A stretch of DNA of 64,000 nt from an uncultured Gammaproteobacteria bacterium (lineage in GTDB: Bacteria; Pseudomonadota; Gammaproteobacteria; Eutrophobiales; Eutrophobiaceae): positions 62,001-126,000 of the forward strand of contig CATOTD010000009.1 of assembly GCA_951812995.1 (NCBI GenBank), read 5' to 3'. Positions 40,718 to 48,619 of the stretch are shown here, in pieces (position 1 is the stretch's first letter; every line of letters starts with the position of its first letter). The notes beneath the pieces are model-generated. The model was given only the letters and a program-made list of their open reading frames with translations, ran no database searches and was not told the DNA's origin. Position numbers and translations under genes: made by a program.

Positions 40718-41377
40718 TCAACCCAGCACCTCCGCAACTATCTGAGCCCGCATCTCTTCCACCTCCCGCTTTGCACGTTCCAATGTGCCGCTACGATACC
40801 TAAAGCTTACGCATCGCCGGTTGTAATCCGATACCATCGTGTTGAAAGCACCGACTTCCCAATCCGTGTTTGCATAGGACCGTTTAGTTTCGACCCGCAT
40901 ATCTTCACGTAGACACCAGCGTATCTGGGAAACCGATAGAACCTTGTTGGTCCCTACCGGCGGTTTACTAAATTCGAGACTTGGGGAAGTGCGGGAGGGT
41001 GTATAGATCGACGGTGCGCTGTTGCTGGGTGAATAGGTATTGCGAGTGCCTGAACTACGCCTGTCGTCCTGTCCAGAGTTAAACAGCACCATGAGAATTC
41101 CGATGCCGATAATGCTCCAGAACCACTTGGCGGCTGAATATCTCTTTGGCGGAGGAGGAGGCACTTGATCTGCGGTACGAGGCGGACTTGGTGAATTGGG
41201 TTTCGGTGAAGCAGTTTGTGTGCTGGCCCTTTCATTGGACGTACTAGAAACCTTCTCTGGTTCAGGCTTAGACCCAGTAGTTGTGCTCGCGGGTTTCTTG
41301 GGTAATATCTCACCCTCAACCTCAGACACCAAGGACGACAATCCGCTAAAGCCTTTTTTATCTGATTCGTCTGTCAC
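40718..41377 (-). CDS. Single-pass membrane protein with C-terminal Cys-containing domain
   Basis: 219 residues. A Ser/Pro/Thr-rich disordered N-terminus (1-85) with a run of five Pro precedes one membrane segment (~88-104, 'FWSIIGIGILMVLF'). A second Ser-rich linker follows, then a compact domain of about 70 residues with 'IRWCLREDMRVE', 'FNTMVSDYNRRCVSFRYRSG' and a helical end. I do not know a function for this domain; similar domains are found beside Hsp70-type genes. It lies 36 bp after the J-like gene. It could tether the cassette's products to the membrane. The topology (which side the domain faces) is not determined. Confidence 0.8.
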   Translation of the reverse strand: MTDESDKKGFSGLSSLVSEVEGEILPKKPASTTTGSKPEPEKVSSTSNERASTQTASPKPNSPSPPRTADQVPPPPPKRYSAAKWFWSIIGIGILMVLFNSGQDDRRSSGTRNTYSPSNSAPSIYTPSRTSPSLEFSKPPVGTNKVLSVSQIRWCLREDMRVETKRSYANTDWEVGAFNTMVSDYNRRCVSFRYRSGTLERAKREVEEMRAQIVAEVLG

Positions 41378-41413
41378 TTCACTGATACTCTCTACTCGTG
41401 CCCAGATCCCGGA

Positions 41414-43258
41414 TCACCCTTCCTGTTTCAACAGGTCGCTGATTCTCGCACCAGCCCGTTTCCAAAATATCCGCATGGCAGCCTCGAGAACGTGGACGTT
41501 ATCCTCTTCCTGGTAAGGCAGTTGGACCGCGACCTTCCTTTCATCTTTCTTTGCGATATAAAAGCCGCCATTGGCATTCCCGATAACCAAGTCGGCCCAC
41601 AGGCATCGAACCTTTTCGTTTGTCCGAAATGTATGATGCCGTTCCAACTCCACCCCGTAGTCATCAACCACAGCGTTGCTAAAGCGGTATCGCTGACCCT
41701 CCTTTAATCCCTCCAGAATTTGCGTAAGCAGTCGTGTTCCAACCGCTTTCCAAAGCCGTTCAATGAACTCGCCATAGATCTTCTCTTTATTGAGTTCTAT
41801 GCTGACTCCATCCTGATCGGTCCCCACAAATATGCTGTAGGTCGAACCTGACGGGATGCCATTCACGTAGTGTTTCGTTCCTCCCCAGCGTAGGCGTGAA
41901 ATCGAGTCCAACGGTATTCGTCGTCCCTTCCACTCTACGCCGTCGGGCGAGATTTTCAGCTTGTCCTTGAAGACAAGTCCCCACTCGGCCGCGTAAGTAA
42001 TTTCCTGATGCCACTGTTCTACATGGGTTTTTACGTTATTCAGATACTCCGTCCTCTGCTCCGCGATCTCATCCAACGCGGTAGCATCCTCTTCTGTCTG
42101 CTCTACGACCCTGTCAACCTCTGCGAATACTTCCTGAATCAGTGTTGTCAGGCGCTGAGATATCTCGAGGTGGTCATGTTCATTGAACAGTTCCACCGCC
42201 AACCCTCGCACTTCTCCAGCCACTTCGTGGCTCAATGCGTGATCCAGACCACGACTACGTGTACTCACCTGTATAGGCTGTGCAACCAGGTCCCAGTTTT
42301 TGACTACACGTTCAAGTTTGGAAACAAGCCTGTTCAAAACGGCCTCTTCCTGCTCTTCAACTGCTGCAGCTCTGACCCGCTCTATCAGCGTTGCTATATT
42401 TTTTGTCTCTTTTTCCAAGAATCCTTGTGCTTCAACCTCAAAACTATCAACCAGATCGTCTATTAAGACTGGCGCATGTTTCTCTCCGTTATCAGTCGCT
42501 GTCTCCACGATCGTAGTGATGGCGTTTACTAGCTCTGTTGGGGATAGATAATCTATTGCATTCTTGATTGCGGTCCGATAATGCTGTCGTCTTCCACCAA
42601 GTTCTGTTTCCAACGCATGACCATCTATGAACTCTGGGAAGCCACTTACGGCACGATCCTCATTGATTAATGTAAGTGTCTTTTCAGAGTCAATCCTTTC
42701 ATGTGCTGATGCCAACTCTAGTACTATTAATAATGCATCATCCTTACTTAATGCGGATTGGATACGCGTCAGACCTGACGCAAGAATATTGGCCTGTGCT
42801 AGTGGCGGTAGCGCACCCATTCTCTCCCGCTCTTTTTTCAATACCTGATAGGCATTAATCTCTTTTTGGAGCGACTCAGGTAGTGACTCCACATTATCCC
42901 TTGTCACTTTGGCACCGCGTTCTTCCAGTTGCTCACGTAGATTCATTCGTCGCTTCACACTTGGAGAAAGCACGAACATTGCTGCTCTTTTGGAATTTAC
43001 AATAACGAGTCCTAAAAGAGCTCTCGGGTCCTTAGCAAGGAGTTTCAACAGTTCACTTACACGGCTTGGAGACATCCCTGGAAACCATCCAACCTCAGCT
43101 GCCAAACGCTTCCTGGGATTGGTCAGAGCTGAACTCGCCTCCGCAGTAGCCTTTTCTTCCGAGAGCAGGCTTTTTTCCTCGGCAAGTTCCATGATTCGTC
43201 GTCGGTCATCTCGCGTAGTTACGCCAAGAACGAAAAATGGGTTATCCAGAATATCCAT
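41414..43258 (-). CDS. J-domain-like protein without HPD, with C-terminal PH-like domain
   Basis: 614 residues. The first ~80 ('NPFFVLGVTTRDDRRRIMEL', then 'EASSALTNPRKRLAAEVGWF') follow the helical spacing of a J-domain (L-G-V start, A-x3-L-x-NP-x-x-R in the last helices), but the HPD tripeptide that stimulates Hsp70 is missing. The middle (~100-420) is a long helical, Glu-rich region. Residues ~425-520 ('LKISPDGVEWKGRRIPLDSI', 'GSTYSIFVGTDQDGVSIEL') look like a beta-rich bacterial PH-like domain. It lies 3 bp after the AAA+ gene. Probable cochaperone or adaptor for the cassette Hsp70. J-like assignment is moderate and rests on pattern and context. Confidence 0.78.
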   Translation of the reverse strand: MDILDNPFFVLGVTTRDDRRRIMELAEEKSLLSEEKATAEASSALTNPRKRLAAEVGWFPGMSPSRVSELLKLLAKDPRALLGLVIVNSKRAAMFVLSPSVKRRMNLREQLEERGAKVTRDNVESLPESLQKEINAYQVLKKERERMGALPPLAQANILASGLTRIQSALSKDDALLIVLELASAHERIDSEKTLTLINEDRAVSGFPEFIDGHALETELGGRRQHYRTAIKNAIDYLSPTELVNAITTIVETATDNGEKHAPVLIDDLVDSFEVEAQGFLEKETKNIATLIERVRAAAVEEQEEAVLNRLVSKLERVVKNWDLVAQPIQVSTRSRGLDHALSHEVAGEVRGLAVELFNEHDHLEISQRLTTLIQEVFAEVDRVVEQTEEDATALDEIAEQRTEYLNNVKTHVEQWHQEITYAAEWGLVFKDKLKISPDGVEWKGRRIPLDSISRLRWGGTKHYVNGIPSGSTYSIFVGTDQDGVSIELNKEKIYGEFIERLWKAVGTRLLTQILEGLKEGQRYRFSNAVVDDYGVELERHHTFRTNEKVRCLWADLVIGNANGGFYIAKKDERKVAVQLPYQEEDNVHVLEAAMRIFWKRAGARISDLLKQEG

Positions 43259-43261
43259 TAC

Positions 43262-44734
43262 TCAGTCCCAAACGAATCCAATCGGACGGCTGCCGCCTTT
43301 GTCTTCTACCGGAGGAAGCTTCGCAACGGCGGCATCCAGTCGCTCCTGATCAAGCGCATGCTTGCCTGCTCGCGCCGCCAATCGCGCTGCCTCTCGTACG
43401 GCAAATGCAGCATCTGACAACGGCCTCCCGGTCAATGCGGCGATTGCCTTGCCCGAAGTTACTCCTGACTTAAGGGGTACCTTCTGTAGCAGTGAATCCA
43501 CCAGTTCTGTGACTTCTTCCTTCGAAGGCATTCCGACCTCAATCACATGATCAAATCGTCCACGGCGGAGGATTGCCGAATCAATCATCTCCAATCTATT
43601 CGTCATGCCGATGACGAGCACTTGCTTAGAGGTAGCTTCAGGTATCCGCCGGAGAAACTCCGCGACTTCTTCGACATGATGAAGACCACTTGACTGACCC
43701 ATCTGGCGGTCTGTCAAGTATGACTCCATCTCATCAATGACGATGACCGATGGTGCCGCATCCATAGCTTTGTCGAAAACCTCGGACACTTTGCGGCTGG
43801 TCTCGTGAATGTAGGGGCTGCCTACACTATTCGAGTCGATATGGAATATCGGCCAGTCGAGAAACTCGACAAGACACCCTACTGCAAAGGTCTTTCCGCA
43901 CCCAGGTGGGCCGTGTAGCACAACAGCGGTCGGAAAACTGATGCCAAGCACTTTGTAACGCTCAGAATGAACGACGATGTCAATCACGTGTTCGTTGAAA
44001 AACGCCTCCAGATTGGGTCTGCCTGGCAGGCGAAACATCTGCTCGCCGCTCTTCGCGGCCCCTTTATTCTCTTTCTCCTGATGCTCCTTGCGTCTAGAAC
44101 CCGTTTTCGCTTTGTCTCGGAACTCCTTTCGGGACTCCGTTTGCGTCCTGGCTCTTAATCCACCACTCTCGTCTGGTACGGAGAATCCTGCTGCCTCCAC
44201 GACCTCGCCTACATCTTCTTTATCCAACCAACCCAACAAACTAGACAGTCGGCGTAAGGATGAAGCCGATACTTCTACACCCCCCGTCAGCCACCGACCC
44301 AAGAGATCGCTGTCATCCAGCATCTCAGATACCGTCCAAGTCGGTAGCAACCGGGAAAAGCGTTCTACATAGATCGCATCATGTAACGGAACATCCTCCA
44401 CGATTTGACGGCTTGCTCTAAGGCTGACTGCGAATGCCAGAGCGTCAGCCTTAGACTCCGGCGAGGTGAAATCACCCACGGGAGCCAGTTGTTGATCCGC
44501 ACCCGACGCAATGGCGACATACTTGTCCTTTCCGAAACTGCATGGTTGTAACACGGACTCCGTAAGCAGATCGGAGGATACCCACCTATCTGCAAGCGCC
44601 GCCCTTGCAACGAGGACTTTGTTACGGCGGTCAACGCGATATATCTGCCAATCGCCATCTGAGGCAAAAAGCATACCCAGCAGAGTACCGTCTGGTAGCT
44701 CATACTTCATCGGGAACCACCGCTCCTTCGACAT
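43262..44734 (-). CDS. CDC48/FtsH-type AAA+ ATPase
   Basis: 490 residues. One AAA+ module in the C-terminal half: Walker A GPPGCGKT (275-282), Walker B 'VIVIDEME' (~330-337), sensor 'GMTNR' (~376-380), arginine-finger motif RRGRFD (390-395). There is no metal-protease HExxH, so it is not an FtsH protease. The N-terminal ~190 residues are a distinct domain ('DGTLLGMLFASDGDWQIYRV' start) followed by a charged linker ('SRRKEHQEKENKGAAK'). Such single-module ATPases form hexamers that remodel or unfold proteins. It lies 6 bp after the Hsp70 stop and 3 bp before the J-like gene. Confidence 0.88.
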   Translation of the reverse strand: MSKERWFPMKYELPDGTLLGMLFASDGDWQIYRVDRRNKVLVARAALADRWVSSDLLTESVLQPCSFGKDKYVAIASGADQQLAPVGDFTSPESKADALAFAVSLRASRQIVEDVPLHDAIYVERFSRLLPTWTVSEMLDDSDLLGRWLTGGVEVSASSLRRLSSLLGWLDKEDVGEVVEAAGFSVPDESGGLRARTQTESRKEFRDKAKTGSRRKEHQEKENKGAAKSGEQMFRLPGRPNLEAFFNEHVIDIVVHSERYKVLGISFPTAVVLHGPPGCGKTFAVGCLVEFLDWPIFHIDSNSVGSPYIHETSRKVSEVFDKAMDAAPSVIVIDEMESYLTDRQMGQSSGLHHVEEVAEFLRRIPEATSKQVLVIGMTNRLEMIDSAILRRGRFDHVIEVGMPSKEEVTELVDSLLQKVPLKSGVTSGKAIAALTGRPLSDAAFAVREAARLAARAGKHALDQERLDAAVAKLPPVEDKGGSRPIGFVWD

Positions 44735-44740
44735 GGCCTA

Positions 44741-47239
44741 CTACCCCCTGATGATGTTTGCTACATCAAGCATTTCGGTATCCGAGCCGGTGTCGACCTG
44801 AATCTGCGAGAGCTGACCAACCACCTGGCGCAGACGATCAATATCGTCCGCTTTGAGCAGCTGGACACCCATAGCAACCAGTTCCTCGAATCGCTGGCGG
44901 TCCGGGAAGTTATAAGGGGTGGAGGTCATGCGTTTGAATTTCTCAACTACAAACCAATCCTGCCGCCAGAGGATCTCGAAATTCTTGCCTTTCAGCTCAT
45001 CCAGATGGCTCTCGAAGCCCTTACCGTTTCGATCAATTTCTCTCTGAGCCGTCCTGACCAAGTTGTCGAATGCAGTCTCCTCACTGGGTCTCGCGAATTC
45101 ACGGATATGCTGGTCAAAAAACTCCTTTACACCATCCAGTTCGAGCTGCCGAATCTCTTTGAGATTCTCTCGCCTGACCTGGGCAAGGAGGCGGCGTGCC
45201 TCCAGCACCTTCTCCATAGCTTCCTGGGTCTTTTCGGTTTCTGCCTCTTCCAGATCAAGATCGGCAGCAGTCTCTAACTTGTCCTGTGCCTGCTGCAGTT
45301 TTGGATGGTCTACGACCTCGTTGATCTCTTCCAGTCGCTCTAGTGTCCTTTCCCCCTCTTCGATAACGCGTGCAGCGGCGGTCGTGAAATCCAATCCAGC
45401 TCCCTGGCGAGAATAGAAGTTGTGTCCAGCTGAATCGAATGTGCCTCTAATGCTTGGAATAGAGACCTCAAGCACAATATTGCCCGAATCCAAAACTTCA
45501 TAATTACAATGGAGGTCGGCACCGGCAGGTATGATGCCATCATGGAAGTCGGAACCTGAAACCTTCAGCATCCCGATGAACCGATTGTCTGTTATGGGGT
45601 CTTCAATTTCGCCTTCCCAGAGTTTGAAGTTGATAGATCCCGCTGCCCCTGCTTTTAGAGACTCACCTGTCTTTAGTGAAATACTCCCTTTATTCGGCAA
45701 CTGATCGCCAGCCCGGATCAACCATTCCAGCACTGGACGGCCACCAAGCTTTTCGAGAACCTCAATACCGATGGAATAGGAGGCCGGAATCGCATCGACG
45801 GTCGCTGCCGTGCGAGTAATGACAATCTTGTCCTGCTCCAGGGCCAACGGCCCACCCGCGGCATCAAGAACGAATACCTTGAACGCGTTTTCGCCGTTCT
45901 TGCCTAGCGTCACATCCACCGCCGTACCATTGGCAAGCGGCATCCGCCCGGAGGTCCACCCGGTATCAAGACTATCTATCTGAAACTCAGCGCCTTCCAA
46001 GTCCTGCCCACCCACTTGAACGACGATCTTGGCGCGCGTATTAGGCGTGCGTGCGATGTAGTTAAAGGACACATCTAACTTTCCGCTTGACGACAACTTG
46101 CCCCGATTGCTCTTCCGGCCCCGATTCTGTGAACTCCACTCAATGGATTCGGCAAAGAGCGCCGCTCCCTCCGCGACTGCTGTCATCGGGTTGACTTCGG
46201 CACTGCCAGGAATACCCAGCTCAAATGACACCTTGTCGCGAAGCGGCTTGTAATTTGTCGGCCCACCAATAAAGACAACACGTTCGACATCGTGTGCAGT
46301 GAGCCCAGCCTTTGACAGCGTTTCCCGAGCGGCTTCAATGGACTCAACGATTCGGGTCTTGATGAGTTCGTCCAGCTTTGCTCGCTCCAGCGGAATATCG
46401 AGATAGATTTCGGTATCTGCCTGGTCGCGTACTCGCGCTTCGGTCTCCGAAAGACTGATCACTGAATCCTCGCGGGACGACAGCTCAATCTTCGCGCGTT
46501 CCGTTGCCCAAGCAGCGAGCCTCATCAACGACTTGTAATTCGGATTACTTGACAGGTCCTCGGGGAGATCGAAGTTCTCGAACAGCCACGGCTTAACTAC
46601 GTTGTCGATCAACGTCCGATCCCAATCGCGCCCTCCGCACATCGCTATCCCGCCATGGGCCAAAAGGTTCACCCGACCGCCCAGGCTTTCCGCAATGGCA
46701 ACATCCAGCGTGCCTCCGCCAAGGTCATAGATAACAAAGACCCCGTCGGTCTTGCGTGTCTGCATGACGCTCATGACCGCGGCGACCGGTTCCTGCATCA
46801 GCGCGACCTTGCCGATGCCGGCCAGCTCGGCAGCCTGCATCGTTGCATCCTTCTGCATCTGGTTGAACGCCGCAGGGACTGTGATGACGGCACCCGTTTT
46901 CGGATTGTTCCGCACTTCTTCCGGCAGGTAGCCGAACAGCATCTTTAACACCTCAGCGGAACACTCTTCGGGGCTCTTGGTGAGCTCGGCCGCGGGCATA
47001 TTTACTGGTGTGCTGGTTCCCATCAGTCGTTTAAACAGCATCGCGGCATTGTCGGGACTGTTCGGTGCCGCATCGTAGGCGCGCTTACCGACGTATTTAT
47101 TGCCTCGCCGGTCAATATAAATGACAGATGGTGTCACGTCGTTCTGTTCTGGGCTCTTCCAGATCCGAACGTCCTCACCGTCATATGAACAGATGGCACT
47201 GTTCGTCGTGCCCAGGTCGATGCCTACGTAGTTCTTCAT
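44741..47239 (-). CDS. Divergent Hsp70 (DnaK-like) with inserted Ig-like domain
   Basis: 832 residues against ~640 in DnaK. The nucleotide-binding domain is complete: phosphate 1 'GIDLGTTNS' (6-14), phosphate 2 'YDLGGGTLDV' (171-180), adenosine motif 'VFIGGPTNYKPLRDKV' (322-337). After residue 385 comes an extra beta-sandwich-like domain (to ~470, 'KIVVQVGGQDLEGAEF', 'VDVTLGKNGENAFKVFVLDA') before the substrate-binding region (~475-615). The C-terminal ~200 residues are long charged helices. The DnaK C-terminal EEV-type tail is absent. The start overlaps the GrpE-like stop by 4 bp (ATGA). It is only distantly similar to the housekeeping DnaK at 58.6-60.5 kb. Probable ATP-driven client binding; client unknown. 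Confidence 0.9.
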   Translation of the reverse strand: MKNYVGIDLGTTNSAICSYDGEDVRIWKSPEQNDVTPSVIYIDRRGNKYVGKRAYDAAPNSPDNAAMLFKRLMGTSTPVNMPAAELTKSPEECSAEVLKMLFGYLPEEVRNNPKTGAVITVPAAFNQMQKDATMQAAELAGIGKVALMQEPVAAVMSVMQTRKTDGVFVIYDLGGGTLDVAIAESLGGRVNLLAHGGIAMCGGRDWDRTLIDNVVKPWLFENFDLPEDLSSNPNYKSLMRLAAWATERAKIELSSREDSVISLSETEARVRDQADTEIYLDIPLERAKLDELIKTRIVESIEAARETLSKAGLTAHDVERVVFIGGPTNYKPLRDKVSFELGIPGSAEVNPMTAVAEGAALFAESIEWSSQNRGRKSNRGKLSSSGKLDVSFNYIARTPNTRAKIVVQVGGQDLEGAEFQIDSLDTGWTSGRMPLANGTAVDVTLGKNGENAFKVFVLDAAGGPLALEQDKIVITRTAATVDAIPASYSIGIEVLEKLGGRPVLEWLIRAGDQLPNKGSISLKTGESLKAGAAGSINFKLWEGEIEDPITDNRFIGMLKVSGSDFHDGIIPAGADLHCNYEVLDSGNIVLEVSIPSIRGTFDSAGHNFYSRQGAGLDFTTAAARVIEEGERTLERLEEINEVVDHPKLQQAQDKLETAADLDLEEAETEKTQEAMEKVLEARRLLAQVRRENLKEIRQLELDGVKEFFDQHIREFARPSEETAFDNLVRTAQREIDRNGKGFESHLDELKGKNFEILWRQDWFVVEKFKRMTSTPYNFPDRQRFEELVAMGVQLLKADDIDRLRQVVGQLSQIQVDTGSDTEMLDVANIIRG

Positions 47240-47613
47240 GATTCCACCTTCCTAAGCGTAACGGTGCCCGTTCTGACAAGACCCTCAGGACCCATGATGA
47301 TCGGTTCCAGCATCTGGTCTACAACCAGCGCATCCTGAGCATCAAATTCATCGATATTCAGCGGTGTAGTAGCCATACCTGGATCAAAGGGATGCCCCTC
47401 AACATTCACGACGCGCATACCGGCCACATTTAGTGACTCTTCCAGTTTTCGTTGAAACCAGCGAAACTGGCCGCGGTACCTCCCCTGTTCCCCGGCATCG
47501 AGCTTTGTCAGCAGCCTGTCGAACAACCGACCGAACCGCCAGGACTCAACCGCGATGTCGAGCAGTGACTTTGTGATATCCACTGGACCGGAATCTTGCG
47601 TCTCCTCAGCCAT
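47236..47613 (-). CDS. Miniature GrpE-like nucleotide exchange factor
   Basis: 125 residues against ~200 in GrpE. The N-terminal half is helical ('LLDIAVESWRFGRLFDRLLT'), ending 'FQRKLEESLNVAGMRVVNVE'. The C-terminal half matches the GrpE beta-wing in order: 'GHPFDPGM' (73-80; GrpE 'GEKFNPQQH'), then 'VVDQMLEPIIMGPEGLVRTG' and 'TVTLRKVES' (GrpE '...GYTLNGRLLRPAMVIVAK'). The long coiled coil of GrpE is missing. Its stop overlaps the Hsp70 start and its start overlaps the 53-residue ORF, a strong sign of coupled expression with Hsp70. Likely releases ADP from the adjacent Hsp70. GrpE relation is inferred from motif order and context. Confidence 0.75.
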   Translation of the reverse strand: MAEETQDSGPVDITKSLLDIAVESWRFGRLFDRLLTKLDAGEQGRYRGQFRWFQRKLEESLNVAGMRVVNVEGHPFDPGMATTPLNIDEFDAQDALVVDQMLEPIIMGPEGLVRTGTVTLRKVES

Positions 47614-47767
47614 CTCTATTAACTCCGATAACTCCGAAAACCTTGTAGTTCTGGAGATTCTCGTCCTCCATCAACTCCACGATCTTTTCAAAGATCTGAG
47701 AAACCTCTGGCGACAAGCCAACGGATGATTTTTTCTTGCCCCCAAATAGCAAACTAAAAATTCCCAT
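47606..47767 (-). CDS. 53-residue small ORF at the head of the chaperone operon
   Basis: The protein begins 'MGIFSLLFGGKKKSSVGLSP' and continues with a helical 'VSQIFEKIVELMEDENLQN' and 'YKVFGVIGVNRDG'. The ATG at 47767 has an AGGAAGG Shine-Dalgarno six bases upstream. Its stop overlaps the GrpE-like start by 8 bp. The N-terminus has an amphipathic, basic character that might touch membranes. No family recognised. The strong ribosome site and the overlap argue that it is translated. Confidence 0.65.
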   Translation of the reverse strand: MGIFSLLFGGKKKSSVGLSPEVSQIFEKIVELMEDENLQNYKVFGVIGVNRDG

Positions 47768-47776
47768 AACGCCTTC

Positions 47777-47985
47777 CTACGTATGCTTGTTCTGGTTAAG
47801 TACTTTTTTACTAGTCGTCTCCGAAGAGATAGGGATCTGAATACCTTTTCGCTCGCAATAATCCCGAATCAGCACCTCCACCATGTTCACGATGGAACGG
47901 TGCCCCCCTGAGCAGCAGTGCGTAATGTTTCCTTCAGTCCTGGATCAATCCGAAAGGTCAAGGTGGCTGTTTTTGTGGTAGCCAT
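47777..47985 (-). pseudogene. Ribbon-helix-helix regulator with frameshift in a G6 run
   Basis: The ATG at 47985 follows GGGGATC and opens 'MATTKTATLTFRIDPGLKET' and 'LRTAA', a typical RHH beta strand and helix A. At the six-G run (around 47912) the frame is lost; one added base restores 'HRSIVNMVEVLIRDYCERKG', which is helix B of CopG/Arc-like proteins, and the stop at 47777. The whole would be about 69 residues. The gene ends 10 bp before the 53-residue ORF and so leads the operon. RHH proteins bind DNA as dimers, often as autorepressors. The break may be real, phase-variable, or a homopolymer read error. Confidence 0.7.
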
Positions 47986-48007
47986 TTCGATCCCCAGCGT
48001 CCCGTTG

Positions 48008-48038
48008 CGAATGTACTGAAAAGACACATACGTTGCAA
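48008..48038 (-). promoter_or_regulatory. Putative promoter and RHH operator of the chaperone operon
   Basis: On the minus strand, TTGCAA (48038-48033) and TACATT (48015-48010) are 17 bp apart, an acceptable sigma70-type pair. An imperfect inverted repeat CGAATGT-N11-ACATACG (48008-48032, 6 of 7 matching) covers the -10 and spacer. A dimeric repressor such as the RHH protein encoded just downstream would fit here. Inferred from pattern only. Confidence 0.4.
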
Positions 48039-48365
48039 GGATTAAGTCATGCAGCTATAGGATAAAGCAGTTGGCTCCCGAAGCCCGACATCGGTACCCG
48101 CTAGTAAGTGCCCTGAATGTTCGCCACGATTATCCAGGGCCGAACGTCAAAATCGAACAACATCCGGCCGACCTCTTTAACCTATTGAACTTTCGTATCT
48201 CTGTAAGCGCAATAACAGCACTTGAGGGGTACGCTTCCAATGGTAGTCACAGAGAAGATCGGCCAAAGAGAGAACCTGAGCACGCAAATGTCGGGATGAA
48301 ATAGAAATGGCCCCCAGTACGCTTGGACTGCCCAGAATGTCCCTGGCCAGCGAGGTCCAAGCACG
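48039..48365. other. Stretch between chaperone operon and tRNA-Ser without a clear gene
   Basis: Open frames of 60-77 codons exist on both strands but have no recognisable family and no good ribosome site. The last ~20 bp (from 48347) belong to the tRNA-Ser flank that is repeated at 54213. Otherwise nothing noted. Confidence 0.5.
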
Positions 48366-48392
48366 AAAAACCAGTTTCAAAGAGCTGGTTTT
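48366..48392 (-). terminator. Terminator downstream of tRNA-Ser
   Basis: On the minus strand AAACCAG and CTGGTTT form a 7-bp stem around a 10-nt loop (CTCTTTGAAA), followed by TTTTT. It starts 7 bases after the tRNA 3' end, as expected for a Rho-independent terminator. The same hairpin is found at 54213-54271. Confidence 0.65.
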
Positions 48393-48398
48393 GTGAAT

Positions 48399-48490
48399 TG
48401 GCGGAGAGAGAGGGATTCGAACCCTCGATACGGGATAAACCGTATACTCCCTTAGCAGGGGAGCGCCTTCAGCCGCTCGGCCACCTCTCC
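48399..48490 (-). tRNA. tRNA-Ser (anticodon GCT)
   Basis: 92 nt with the long variable arm of serine tRNAs and encoded CCA. The acceptor stem GGAGAGG pairs with TCTCTCC, and the discriminator is G. The anticodon stem CTCCC/GGGAG holds the loop CTGCTAA. The T-arm is GAGGGTTCGAATCCCTC. tRNA-Ser genes are frequent integration sites for islands. Confidence 0.96.
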
Positions 48491-48619
48491 AATGTAATCA
48501 TGACAATTTGCCACCATAACAAGATGGTTGATAAAATTAAAACGATATTTTGACCTTGGAATGACAAATCATGCAGAACATTTTGCGCGCATTTCGAGTC
48601 AACAAATAAAAACTAATCG

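Noticed and set aside
41008..41319. Alternative-frame ORF inside the membrane-protein gene
   Set aside because: It is a shadow of the Ser/Pro-rich codons of the 219-residue protein.
48071..48380. Small genes between the chaperone operon and tRNA-Ser
   Set aside because: Frames on both strands overlap one another, have no ribosome site and no family pattern.
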